This document shows, in pieces, positions 16,911 to 26,426 of a stretch of DNA of 28,614 bases. The stretch lies in the NCBI GenBank assembly GCA_032718475.1, contig JAUCBJ010001996.1:1-28614 (forward strand), read 5' to 3'. The notes beneath the pieces were generated by a model. The model saw only the letters and a list, made by a program, of their open reading frames with translations, did no database searches and was not told the DNA's origin. How positions within the stretch are numbered: the stretch's first letter is position 1; each line of letters starts with the position of its first letter. Position numbers and translations under genes: made by a program. Origin of the DNA: Nemertoderma westbladi. Its lineage: Eukaryota > Xenacoelomorpha > Nemertodermatida > Nemertodermatidae.

Positions 16911-18400
16911 TAGTAAACTGTCTAATTTATTTATTTCCTTTATGCACAGTGCTTCAGACAGAGCTCAATTTGGTAATAATATTTTTCAAATTTTAATTGA
17001 TAATCTATGTAAGTTGGAAATTGATGGAATTGATATTACTTATAATGGTGTAAATTATAACGTACGAATTGTAATTTCCCAATTACATGGTGATAGATAA
17101 CCTAGACCTTAATGCATTACTAGGATATATTTCAGGATTTACGGGAAACTTTCCCTGTCGGTACTGTAAATGCCACAGAAATAATTTTATAAATATGTGG
17201 ACAGAAGATAAAGGAATTTTGAGAAAATACTCTGATTATGACAGTGATATACAATGTAACGATCCATCATCGACAGGTATAAAAGAATTTTCTATTTTCA
17301 ACCAACTGCCTTCATATCATGTGTCTAAAAATTCCACATTTTACATTATGCATGACCTATTTGAAGGTGTATGCATTTATGTCATTTCCGCAGCCCTATA
17401 CAAATTTATATTTGTTGATAAAATGTTCTCAGTGAATGATTTAAACCGACGATGTAAATCTTTTGCGTTCGAACATTCTTCCTCTGTGCCATTTTTTCAA
17501 GAAGAAAAACTTCGAAGTAAACACATTAATTTATCTGCGGTTCAAATGCTTAATTTTACACTTGGTTTGCCGTTACTAGTTGGTGATTTTGTAGCTGTTA
17601 ATGATCCTGTATGGAAGGTGTTGTTGAAACTTAGAGAAATTGTTATTTTTAGTATGGCACCAAATTTTAACCAAAGTGAAATATCATTATTTTCTGTATT
17701 AATTTGTGAATTTCTTGAAATATATGTACGTACATTCAACCCTGATCGTTTACAATTTAAATTTCATAATTTGATTCACTACCCTACATCAATTATTCAG
17801 GCAGGCCCTCTTCTAGGAATGTGGTCCATGAGATGTGAGGCAAAGCACGCCCCGCTTAAGAAAACAGCTTCAGTTGTGTGTAATTTTAAGAATATAGTTA
17901 AAACCTTATCAACGCGACATCAAATGTCCCAGGCATATAAATTCTTTAGTTGTACAGGTGTAGGTATAAGTGGTGTAGATATGCAAATTAAACAACCAAC
18001 AGCAACTCAATTGCAAAGACTAACAGAAGTTTCAGAATTAAACTCCCTGTTGCTGGATTATGGCATTATAAGGGAGATAACGTCATGTTCAGCAATGGAG
18101 TTGTATTCGGTTGACTATTGCTTAGGAGATTTTGTATGTTTTGGTTTTGATATTTCTTCTCTACCTATATTTTGTTCTATTAATAATATATTAATTACCG
18201 ATTCTAATCAGTATAAGATAATTGTTAGGCCATTGTTAGTTTTAGGTTATAGTGAGCATTTTCAGTCCTATGAAGTAGAAAAGTGTCCTACTAACCCATT
18301 GTCAGTTATTGATGAAATTGAACTACTCTTATCACCGTGGCCTCTCAAACTTCGTTCTAAGAAAAATAGCTTATATATTTCTCTGCGTCACAGGCTGTAA
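16911..18400 (+). pseudogene. tnp2-like transposase gene, 3' half
   Basis: The frame resumes immediately after the inserted element: SKLSNLFISFMHSASDRAQF, GNNIFQILIDNL, then HGD. A 4-nt duplication (GATAGATA, 17092-17099) shifts the frame, and the second frame runs from 17087 to the TAA at 18400 with DNLDLNALLGY, FPCRYCKCH (Cys-x2-Cys), TGIKEFSIFNQLPSYHV, YIMHDLFEGVC, FHNLIHYP and MRCEAKHAPLKKT. The (G)DNL...CxxC...MHD.FEGV...H..HYP...R.E.KH series is the conserved core of this family, with Asp of GDN and Glu of FEG or RCE as candidate catalytic acids. Apart from the duplication this half is uninterrupted for 437 codons, so decay is recent. The ATG at 17087 is not a native start. Confidence 0.65.
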
Positions 18401-18832
18401 TGTGTCCCTTATGTTTTAAATATTCTTAAATTATAGATTTGTTATTTTTGGTTCTATATAAAATATTATTTTTCGTTGTACATTATTCGTTGTAACTTTG
18501 GAGCCGTTCATAAATTATGTCGCAGTTTCTTCTACTTTTAACCCACCTGCCACTCTCCCTTATAATTCATTTTTTAAATATAATAATTATATATTAAGTA
18601 CCTCGAAATTATAAACCCCCTCGCCCTCAGCCATCACCTTTGCGGCACCCTGGATGCCACAGTTTTGTCACGAAGTTGCTGACCCTCATCGCACCGCAAC
18701 ATTATTTTTAGATGGTTCCTAATACGTTTTGTACTTTAGTAAGTAATGTGTTTTATATATGTATATTTTAAATTGTCATTAATTAGTTTTGCTACTTTTC
18801 ATTTATTATTAGAAGTATATATTATGGAAGCA
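18401..18832. other. Unassigned A+T-rich stretch
   Basis: No supported gene. Presumably the 3' flank of the tnp2-like gene; no clear poly(A) signal or element terminus was identified. Confidence 0.4.
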
Positions 18833-19068
18833 GGACAATTCGGTCCCGGACAATTCGGTCCGGACAATTCGGTCCCGGACAATTCGGTCCCGGACAATTC
18901 GGTCCCATTAATTTTATGTTTTGGGACCGAATTGTCCGGGACCGAATTGTCCGGATACTGACTAGGACAATTCGGTCCCAAAACATGCATATTAATGGGA
19001 CCGAATTGTCCGGGACCGAATTGTCCGGGACCGAATTGTCCGGGACCAAATTGTCCGGGACCAAATTA
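18833..19068. repeat. Inverted arrays of a 15-mer, GGACAATTCGGTCCC
   Basis: Five forward units (18833-18906, the second lacking one C), a 16-bp spacer (18907-18922), two reverse units (18923-18952), a 12-bp centre (18953-18964), one forward unit (18965-18979), a 17-bp spacer (18980-18996), then five reverse units (18997 to about 19068, the last two carrying CCAAAT for CCGAAT). The two spacers (ATTAATTTTATGTTTT and AAAACATGCATATTAAT) are themselves approximate inverted copies, so the whole is one large palindrome made of smaller inverted units. Open frames here encode DNSVP repeats by chance. Confidence 0.92.
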
Positions 19069-19713
19069 TTATACTTGTAATATTTAGCCCAAAATATTTT
19101 CGTTGCCCCTATGGGCCCTGCTTAATTGATTGTAACTTGAGAAAAATACGCCAAACTTATTGTAACTATTAGATTTATTTCGTTGTGAGATTTTAATTTT
19201 AAATATAATATTCAACTTGTTATTTCGCATAGATAAACTTTTTATTAACTGGGTTCTGGGTTAACTTATTTCAACAATGGATTTTTAATTGAGGTCGCCT
19301 GGGCGTGGTGAAGCTATATTTGAGATTTCGCAATATATGTAAACTGGTTATATTAATTATTTAGCAAATATTTTGCCAAAATTATTGGCATTGTATATTG
19401 CCAAGTCACAATTGTGTATTGGCAATATAGCAAATATACAAAAACAAATTAACAATATAAGTGGATAATTTGACAAAATTATATTAGTAAAATATTTGAC
19501 AATATAATATTGTTAGTTTAGCAACACCTCTTGACAGACGCATTTGCCAATATTATATTGTCACAATGGCTTTTTTTTTTGTCAGTTTGACAATTCTTTT
19601 TTAAGAGTGTGTGGTGTAATGTGATGAACTCCCTTATTCCTTTTGTTTTGTAAAGTTAAATAGGCCTACTAGTAACCAGATTAACTAATTATATTTCTTT
19701 GTAATACATTTAG
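19069..19713. other. A+T-rich stretch with TTGGCAATAT-type repeats
   Basis: No gene. Between about 19370 and 19565 there are many short forward and inverted occurrences of TTGCCAA, GCAATATA and GACAATATAATATTG, which may be a degenerate MITE, but no ends could be set. Confidence 0.4.
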
Positions 19714-19842
19714 ATGACTTTGGGGATTCACATAATGATACTCTGCCGATCCCATGTGTCAATCTCAATACAGGCTTCGACACCAATGATCGATCATTTC
19801 TCAACTCCAATGTTCTGTCGGATGGGCCTCAACATACTACAG
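19714..19842 (+). CDS. Candidate internal exon 1 (phase 1)
   Basis: Acceptor ACATTTAG (ends 19713) and donor ACAG/GTGATG (19842/19843) bound 129 nt open in the frame GDSHNDTLPIPCVNLNTG, FDTNDRSFLNSNVLSDGPQ. Begins with 2 nt of a split codon and ends with 1 nt, so it joins in phase to the candidate exon at 21168. Gene identity unknown. Confidence 0.35.
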
Positions 19843-20001
19843 GTGATGATAAATATATTTCGTTCTTACTTGCCCATTCAACTTCTTGCAAGGCGTGGCT
19901 GATGGCTCCGAAATCAATTAATTGTACTTGTACATTTTGAATATTGTTTTCTCTACTGTCACTCGCGGATCATGTGTTCTTTCAAATGTAGGGTATATTA
20001 A

Positions 20002-20693
20002 CCCTATTCCACCTGGGGTTGGGCAGAATCTGCCCAACACTTTTTATTTTTAGAAATTCATCATGATGATTTTTATGTATTATTATGAAATTTAATGACT
20101 TTTCCTAGAATTTAATTGGCTTTCTGATGGTAACAAAATATTTTTTTCATCATTTATACTTTTTGTGCTATGGTGTGTTTTTAATATCATAGTCACATTT
20201 TTTATTATAATATCTTTATTAGCCTAACTGGTAGAAAAGATAATCCCTGGTTGGATAGTAGTACACATCAATCACATTATTTTTTAATAACAAAATACTA
20301 AACTGACAGATCAGCAAGCAATAAGTCTACTAGGATAAAACAACAACCACCATTGAAACCAGTATATTCCTAATGTAATACAGCAGACATAAACAGAGGT
20401 GAATAAATCTATTCAATAACAGCACCCCTGCAAGCAAAATTTTCACTTGGGATGTCTGGCAGAGTTAGGCAGACAGTGGTGTTGGGAGGAGTATGTATAT
20501 AGTATTATCTCATCTTTTTACTATAATGGGTTATCTTCATGATAATTAATTTATATGGATATATTATTTAAAATTATGATTATATAAAACTCAGAACAGA
20601 TGCATTATATATTTTTCTATAAACCTGCGAAAATTTGGAAAGTTTTCCAACCCCAGGTGGAATCTCGGACAAAAGAGCCCGGGTGGAATAGCG
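20002..20693. mobile_element. 692-bp TTAA-flanked non-autonomous element
   Basis: TTAA at 19998-20001 and 20694-20697. Left end CCCTATTCCACCTGGGG; right end, reversed, CGCTATTCCACCCGGG. A second inverted pair is stronger: TTCCACCTGGGGTTGG (20008-20023) against CCAACCCCAGGTGGAA (20648-20663). Next to it a 21-bp hairpin GTTGGGCAGA-A-TCTGCCCAAC (20018-20038) occurs. No transposase frame. Subterminal 20086-20138 resembles 15435-15487 of the other TTAA element, so the two families are related. Confidence 0.82.
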
Positions 20694-21167
20694 TTAAATT
20701 GTGTCATTACATAAACTTATCCGTAATGGATAAGTACGTGGTGATTGATACTAACAGACTCATTATAATGGCAATTATTGCCTTAAAATAAGAATATGAA
20801 TAAATAGTTCGTGAAGGATATTTAAGAAGAAAGGCATATGCTGGTGTCAATATGTGCTTTAGTTGCGGGTGTTTTACTTATTTATTTAATTAGCAACAAC
20901 CTTGGGCAATTTAATGCCCCCATTGTATACAAACAATCAACTGCAATAAACAATGTACAAACAATACAAAACAAACAATGTATAGTTTCAAACTTTCAAT
21001 GTAGTTACTAACTCTGTAATCAATCATGCAGACCGCAATTGTCTAATTATTATTAAGCTATTATCTATCTATATATATAATTATGAGTAATAGTCGTATA
21101 CTTTCCGGGTAAAATTGTATTCATTTTTTGGGTTACATAATTTATATTATATTAACTATTATTTCAG

Positions 21168-21290
21168 GTAGTGAACCTACAACTACGAAAACCTAATGGA
21201 GACCCGCTCTCGCTGCGAAAAACGAGGCCATGCGGAAGAGGGTTCGTCAAGAGCTCTCTCGGGAAAGGGCGGAGAGCACTGCTGCTCCAG
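21168..21290 (+). pseudogene. Candidate internal exon 2 (phase 1) with in-frame stop
   Basis: Acceptor TTATTTCAG (ends 21167) and donor CTCCAG/GTTTAT (21290/21291). Joined to exon 1 the frame reads SEPTTTKT, stop (TAA 21194-21196), then WRPALAAKNEAMRKRVRQEL and SRERAESTAAP, a helical, charged segment. The local rise in G+C stands out from the AT-rich surroundings, supporting an exon. The stop means either a decayed gene, an assembly error, or wrong phase; another frame of this exon is fully open but does not join exon 1. Confidence 0.35.
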
Positions 21291-21362
21291 GTTTATTCTA
21301 TTGATAATTCGTAATACTTTTGGTCATGTATTATAAGGCAAATAAGTATATTTTACTACTAG

Positions 21363-21441
21363 ACTGTACCTGTAGAGAGGCAATTGGAAACCGTATAGAG
21401 GACACAGCAAGTGTTACGCCAGTCAAGAGCACCCAGCACAG
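21363..21441 (+). CDS. Candidate exon 3
   Basis: Acceptor TTACTACTAG (ends 21362) after a short 72-bp intron. In phase with exon 2 it reads DCTCREAIGNRIEDTA. Two donors are possible: CAGCAA/GTGTTA (about 21408) which keeps phase 1, or CACAG/GTCGAC (21441). Weak on its own. Confidence 0.3.
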
Positions 21442-21749
21442 GTCGACCACCTGTTAGTGACTTACATTTTACTTACCATCTGTATTTACTACTAAATAGG
21501 TCCGCTTTATGTATAAATATAATTACACAATATCACGCGCAGTCAAATCTAATGAAATCTTATATAGTGTTAGACTATGCGACTTTAGTTAAGTAAATAG
21601 TTAGGCCTACTTTAAGTTATTAAAAAAAGAAAAATTGATAAAAATGAATTCATTAGTTTAAAAACAGTAGAAAAATCTGAAACGAATTTAAAATGGTAAG
21701 AAACGAATCGAAATTTCCATAGATTGATAAAAATACGTTCTCATTGCAG

Positions 21750-21817
21750 CGTGCATTGAGAATGCTGTGCCGACTTGTCGACAAAATTGTGCTGCCACAA
21801 CTCCCTATCACACATGA
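21750..21817 (+). CDS. Candidate terminal exon
   Basis: Acceptor TCTCATTGCAG (ends 21749). With the phase-1 donor of exon 3 the frame reads TCIENAVPTCRQNCAATTPY and stops at TGA 21815-21817. Cys-rich ending, family not recognised. Confidence 0.3.
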
Positions 21818-22311
21818 CATTTGCTAGATGATTCGCATATTCAAGGCCAGTGTCCTTTACTATAGGCTTCTTAAGAAAGTCTTTGTCTGTCCATCGTTAT
21901 ACCATCCATATACCGCATACAATAGGCTCTATAATATATTTATATACTTTGTTATTAATCGGTTTTCTATTTATGGTTTAACCTTCTAACGCCCACTGTT
22001 CCCAAATGGGAACATGGTTTTCAAAGGCCTGCAAAATGCCATTGGAGGGGTTTGGAGAATATTTTTTCAATGAAGTTGGTTCATAAAGAGTGGATCTTTG
22101 ATTTTTGACAGAAAAACCCTCGTATAACCCACAGTGTGTATGTTTAATTCGCAGTCAAAGTTAGGGAAAAATTAAGATTTTTTATTTTTTACGATTACGA
22201 ATTTTGTGTGGTACCTAGTGGGTATCCAAAAATAAATTTTTATGTTTAGGACATTATTTTGTGTTCATAAGATATGGTACTAATTCCTAAAGTCACTATT
22301 TTATCAATTAA

Positions 22312-25300
22312 GGGGGGACATCACACCTTGAAGTGTACTTTGTGTGTCCGAACTTACATCACATGTAACTTTTGAATGGCTCTACACCTGGCAACAATTT
22401 ATGGTTCATTTTAATAACAAAACACTAAATTTAAAAAAAAAAAAAATTTTTTCACCTAATTATGATAATTAGATGTTAATGAGCCGTCTTAATTAGCATA
22501 ATGTATTATAAACCAGTTAAAAATATAATTCACTACTACTACTGTATTTTTAAACGAATTTCGTAAATTCCTTTTACATTAGTTTTATAATTTCATGGAC
22601 TGTTATTTGAATTACCAAAATTTTTTTTTTCACTCTGGGTACAAAGATATGACGTCATCAAGTCTCAAAGATTCAATTTTTCGTTTTTTACTGACAAAAA
22701 AGCTTATAACTTTGTATCAACGTCAAATATCAAAATTTTGGTAATTCATATTAAAGCTTGAATGTTTGGCTACAAGATGCCGAAAACAGAATCAAAATCC
22801 ATCCAGCGGTTCAAAAGTAGTAGCAAAAAACGTGCAAAAAAATTATTTTTTTGAAAATCTGAGAAAAACGGCTTTAATTAAAAATTATTTTAAATTACAA
22901 ACAAAGTTGTAGAGTCAGTCTGTCTGTTTGTATGATATTTGTTTCTAACTTCTAACTCGAGTACCACAAAACGAATGATGCTGAAACTTCGCATGGAGAC
23001 ACATATCGCCCTGAAATCAAACCAGATTGCAATAATTTTTTTATTTATTTATAACTAATATAGTTATAATTAAAAAGGTAATAAATTTCGCTATTTAAGA
23101 AAACTATTGGTCCTATGGGAAAATGATGAATTTGAAAGTTGTAGAGAAACATCAACTTAGAGAAAGGGTGAATTAAAATTTTGTTGCAAAGCCCGTGTTT
23201 CTGAGCTATAGTAAATCAAAAAAATTCAAATTAGTGGGGGCCTTCGCGCAGCACGTCTTTTGCAAAATAAATGTATAGTTGCAGTGCAGGATTCGCGGTT
23301 AGTATGATAATAATTGCAATAATTATAATGAAGCACAGGGAGAAATATAGAAAAATTGTAAGAATTTGTTCTAAAATAAAATGAAAATATGAAAAATGTT
23401 CTAAACGAAATTAGAATTAATTAGAATGCTCCGCCTTGATAAGTGGAAGTGTCCTTGGCAACTTTAGCTTTCTTTGACGGCTTGATTGTAAGACTTTTGG
23501 CTACACGTTTTCGATCTCTTTGTCTACAGGATCGTAAAAGGGCTAGTCCAGGATTTAGATTGATGGCATTGGCTATAATCATTGTGGTTGAAGCACCTCG
23601 ATTGTGGATCAGGGCTGTATAGTAAGCATGGAAAGAGAGAGTTGATAGCCCTTGGAACTTGTCCTTTCCAATACGACCCCATAGGCGGCTGTGTATGGAT
23701 TCGTTCTGGTTTTGGGTCAAACCTGGCAGACAACGCTTTATTAGTTCAGGGTCTGTTAACCTATCGTACACCGGCATTATGAACTGGTGCCACTCAGGTT
23801 TGATGAAATGTTTGTTCTTATAGCTGGGGTCCTTCTTCTTGAATTTGCACCAAGTTTCAGGGCAAAACTTATGTTGCTTCCGGGGATCTTTATAGTTCGT
23901 GTAGTGATGGATGGCTGCTTTGATATCTGTGGTAATGGTTTTTATCAGATTGGTCAGGGCAGAATCGGATAGTTCTTTATAGTTTACATTAGCGACATGG
24001 GAAACGATTGTATTCCGGTAAAAGCTGCTAAGCTTATATATGTTCTTCTGTGTCAAACCACCAACACCTCCAAGTTTTTTAGCTTGCCGAACATTCTCCA
24101 GGCCATGAGTAACTCTTTTAGCAACGTGATTGATGCATTCCAATTTCTCCACAGGATAATCATCACCATATGGGGCATTGTCTCGCAATGTTGCAAAAAC
24201 TGAACTATCGCCGTCGCTGAGCAGCTCTTTGTATCTCAACTTATGGTATTGGATTGAACGGCCCCACATTTGTTGAGCTGCGAATGTCTCCATAGCTGCA
24301 CTAGTACCGGTGAAGTTTACTGAACAGTTATGCTGTGGAACTTTCTTTGAACTGCCAAATTGACGGCAAGTATAGCATGACTTGGAGACCACAAATGTGT
24401 CGAGTACAGCACCAGATAGTGTAGACATGACGTAAGCAACACAGTAGAGGGAAGTATGGCCACGCTTTTGCCATGTTGCATCGAAAGTAACTGCAACATT
24501 ATATATAGTGGCTGGTGTTGAAAATTCGTCATCAGCAGCCATTAGTAACCAGAGCTTCCGGCCCTCATTATTGCTGTTACCAATAGATAACCTTTTCGTT
24601 GCATCAGCTACAGTACGAACCAGAACCCTCCAGCGACTATCATGGACTGGTTTTAGACACTCCATAACTTCCGAGAATATTGTAGCATAATTACGGGTAC
24701 CCCCCATAATTAGGAAAGTCAATACAGAACGCAAATTAATGATGCGAGCTGAATCATTAGAATTGTTAGCTGTCGCATTTTCAAAGTTGTATGCCAGTTT
24801 ACAGTGATGACAGCGCAGATGTAGTGAAAAATAAAACCCACGAGTTAGCACTGGCTCGATTAATAAGTTTCCTTGACAGTTATGGGAATGAACTGCCACA
24901 ATACAGTTTCTGAATGCCTCATACTCTATGATTCTATTGCCATCATACAGTTTAGAAGTTGGCGCAGACGTATTCTCACCTGTCATTCCCAAACGATCAG
25001 TTGTGAAACTACGGTGTTTCTTCTTTTTGCTAACATTACCGCTGCTACACAAACCGCTATCTACTTTACTTTGCCCCCCAGATGAAGTGGAAATTACAGT
25101 ATCTTTTCCATTATCGGTAGAAGAATCTCCTTTCTTGCAAATATCTGCATATCGGGTACCCTTGAATTCCTTGGAACGCGCCTGACGTGACCGGCGGGGC
25201 ATAACAGTAAACTTTCACAATACAGCAATATAGCAGTATAGGCTAGGCCTACTCTAGCTAGGTTACAAACATACAACAATAAACTTTACTTAATTAATAA

Positions 25301-25731
25301 TCAACAAAACAATAGGGATCTCTAGCATACAGTGTAGATTACTGTACAATTAGAAATTTGCTAGGCTTACAGGCTTATATTGTTATATGATTTACACTAC
25401 AGCAGTTGTGCTGGAATTCATTTACACTGCACAGGCTGACAGTCTCGATTAACCACTTTAAATTTCCCGCCCTTAAGTAGGCCTACTCTTCATAACCACT
25501 GTACTGTATGATATGAAGTTGCGTAAATGTACAGTACAAATTCATGTAAAAAATGTTAAAATTTGGCCAAAATTTCCAAAAAACGTGTCCGGTTAAACCT
25601 GTCTTAACTTAAAAACTATAAAAGCTAATAAAAAACGGGTTTCGTATTTGGAATCAGCATAAAATTTTGAACAAAAATATGAAAAAAAAATTTTTTTGAA
25701 GAAAAAAAAATTTCAGGTGTGATGTCCCCCC
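22312..25731 (-). mobile_element. Complete Kolobok-like DNA transposon (3420 bp)
   Basis: Perfect 17-bp terminal inverted repeats (GGGGGGACATCACACCT) directly flanked by TTAA at 22308-22311 and 25732-25735. One intact minus-strand transposase gene occupies 23421-25202. About 1.1 kb of non-coding sequence lies on the transposase-3' side and about 0.5 kb on its 5' side. The TTAA target plus a D-D-CxxH-E transposase fits the Kolobok superfamily rather than typical Mutator elements, which duplicate 8-9 bp. Confidence 0.88.
23421..25202 (-). CDS. Kolobok/Mutator-like transposase, 593 aa, intact
   Basis: Cuts and pastes its own element; acts in the nucleus. A basic N-terminus with KKKKHRS (nuclear-localisation-like) precedes a Cys-x2-Cys pair (RCHHC, 131/134). 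The catalytic core follows: VTFDATWQKRGHTS (Asp241), LLSDGDSSVFA (Asp330/332), LECINHVAKR (Cys356-x2-His359), and GLTQNQNESIHSRLW (Glu501). TFDATWQKRGH, DGDS, ECxxHVxKR and TQNxNES are the hallmarks of the metazoan 'Mutator-like transposase' domain family, and the CxxH between the second Asp and the Glu is shared by Mutator and Kolobok enzymes. The C-terminus is Lys/Arg-rich. Start: the ATG at 25202 gives a normal length and no frame break is seen. With intact ends and target duplication this is the best candidate for a recently active element in the window. Confidence 0.9.
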   Translation of the reverse strand: MPRRSRQARSKEFKGTRYADICKKGDSSTDNGKDTVISTSSGGQSKVDSGLCSSGNVSKKKKHRSFTTDRLGMTGENTSAPTSKLYDGNRIIEYEAFRNCIVAVHSHNCQGNLLIEPVLTRGFYFSLHLRCHHCKLAYNFENATANNSNDSARIINLRSVLTFLIMGGTRNYATIFSEVMECLKPVHDSRWRVLVRTVADATKRLSIGNSNNEGRKLWLLMAADDEFSTPATIYNVAVTFDATWQKRGHTSLYCVAYVMSTLSGAVLDTFVVSKSCYTCRQFGSSKKVPQHNCSVNFTGTSAAMETFAAQQMWGRSIQYHKLRYKELLSDGDSSVFATLRDNAPYGDDYPVEKLECINHVAKRVTHGLENVRQAKKLGGVGGLTQKNIYKLSSFYRNTIVSHVANVNYKELSDSALTNLIKTITTDIKAAIHHYTNYKDPRKQHKFCPETWCKFKKKDPSYKNKHFIKPEWHQFIMPVYDRLTDPELIKRCLPGLTQNQNESIHSRLWGRIGKDKFQGLSTLSFHAYYTALIHNRGASTTMIIANAINLNPGLALLRSCRQRDRKRVAKSLTIKPSKKAKVAKDTSTYQGGAF

Positions 25732-25882
25732 TTAAAGCATGGAAACGGCCACCATATTCAATTAAGTTTATGATGTTCCCATTTGGGAACAGTGGGCATT
25801 AACACACTAGCTTTTTTAGGTAATTTAGGTGTACAGCACGTTTATTGTATTATAATACCTTGTATTATTTGAAACTAGGTGC

Positions 25883-26212
25883 ATATGGCCTAGCTGCACA
25901 ACAGGCTATTGCTGCATTCATGTATTGTCATTATGTCACAGGTTAGGCCATACAGGCAGAGTACAGTACAGCTGTACTGTAGCTGATGTACCATTGTCAC
26001 TGGTATATTTCTGTATTTAGGAATTCAGTGCTCATGTCCATTGATTGATATGGCCTAGCTGCACAACAGGCTATTGCTTCATTGATGTATTGTCATTATG
26101 TCACAGGTTAGGTCATTCAGGCAGAGTACAGTACAGCTGTACTGTAGCTGATGTACCATTGTCACTGGTATATTTCTGTATTTAGGAATTCAGTGCTCAT
26201 GTCCATTGATTG
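25883..26212. repeat. 165-bp tandem duplication upstream of the piggyBac gene
   Basis: 25883-26047 is repeated at 26048-26212 with few differences. Each copy contains a perfect 20-bp palindrome, TACAGTACAGCTGTACTGTA. Further TACAGTA/TACTGTA motifs follow at 26220-26265. Lies 215 bp before the transposase ATG, so it could belong to the element's 5' region. Confidence 0.92.
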
Positions 26213-26426
26213 CTGGCTATTACAGTATTACTGTAGACTAATACAGTATACTGTACTGTAAACTCAGGCATTAGTGCACATTACGGCATTGTATCATTGG
26301 ACTTATAGATTTTGGTTTTCAGCATTTCAGATCCAAACATTCAGCATAGTATTACCATATTACACTCTACACAATACAGTATTAGTTTAGCATCTTTTTT
26401 GAGTTTACATCAATAATTATCACATT

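Larger units (their letters stand above)
21990..25798. mobile_element. 385-bp palindromic-end MITE, split by the Kolobok insertion
   Basis: Ends are inverted copies over 26 bp with one mismatch at the outermost base (left CGCCCACTGTTCCC..., right ...GGGAACAGTGGGCA). Each end contains the self-complementary GTTCCCAAATGGGAAC (16 bp, imperfect at centre). Flanks are CTAA (21986-21989) and TTAA (25799-25802), consistent with a TTAA duplication with one substitution; the C/T mismatch inside is a CpG-to-TpG change. Without the 3420-bp inner element and its extra TTAA the unit is 385 bp, non-coding. Alternatively the left end starts at TTAA 21978 and these are ends of a larger piggyBac element. Confidence 0.65.

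Noticed and set aside
18799-19064. Frames encoding DNSVP/GPNCP repeats, and a CRISPR-like look
   Set aside because: The 15-bp period forces open frames with 5-residue repeats; units are contiguous and inverted, without unique spacers, in a eukaryotic setting.
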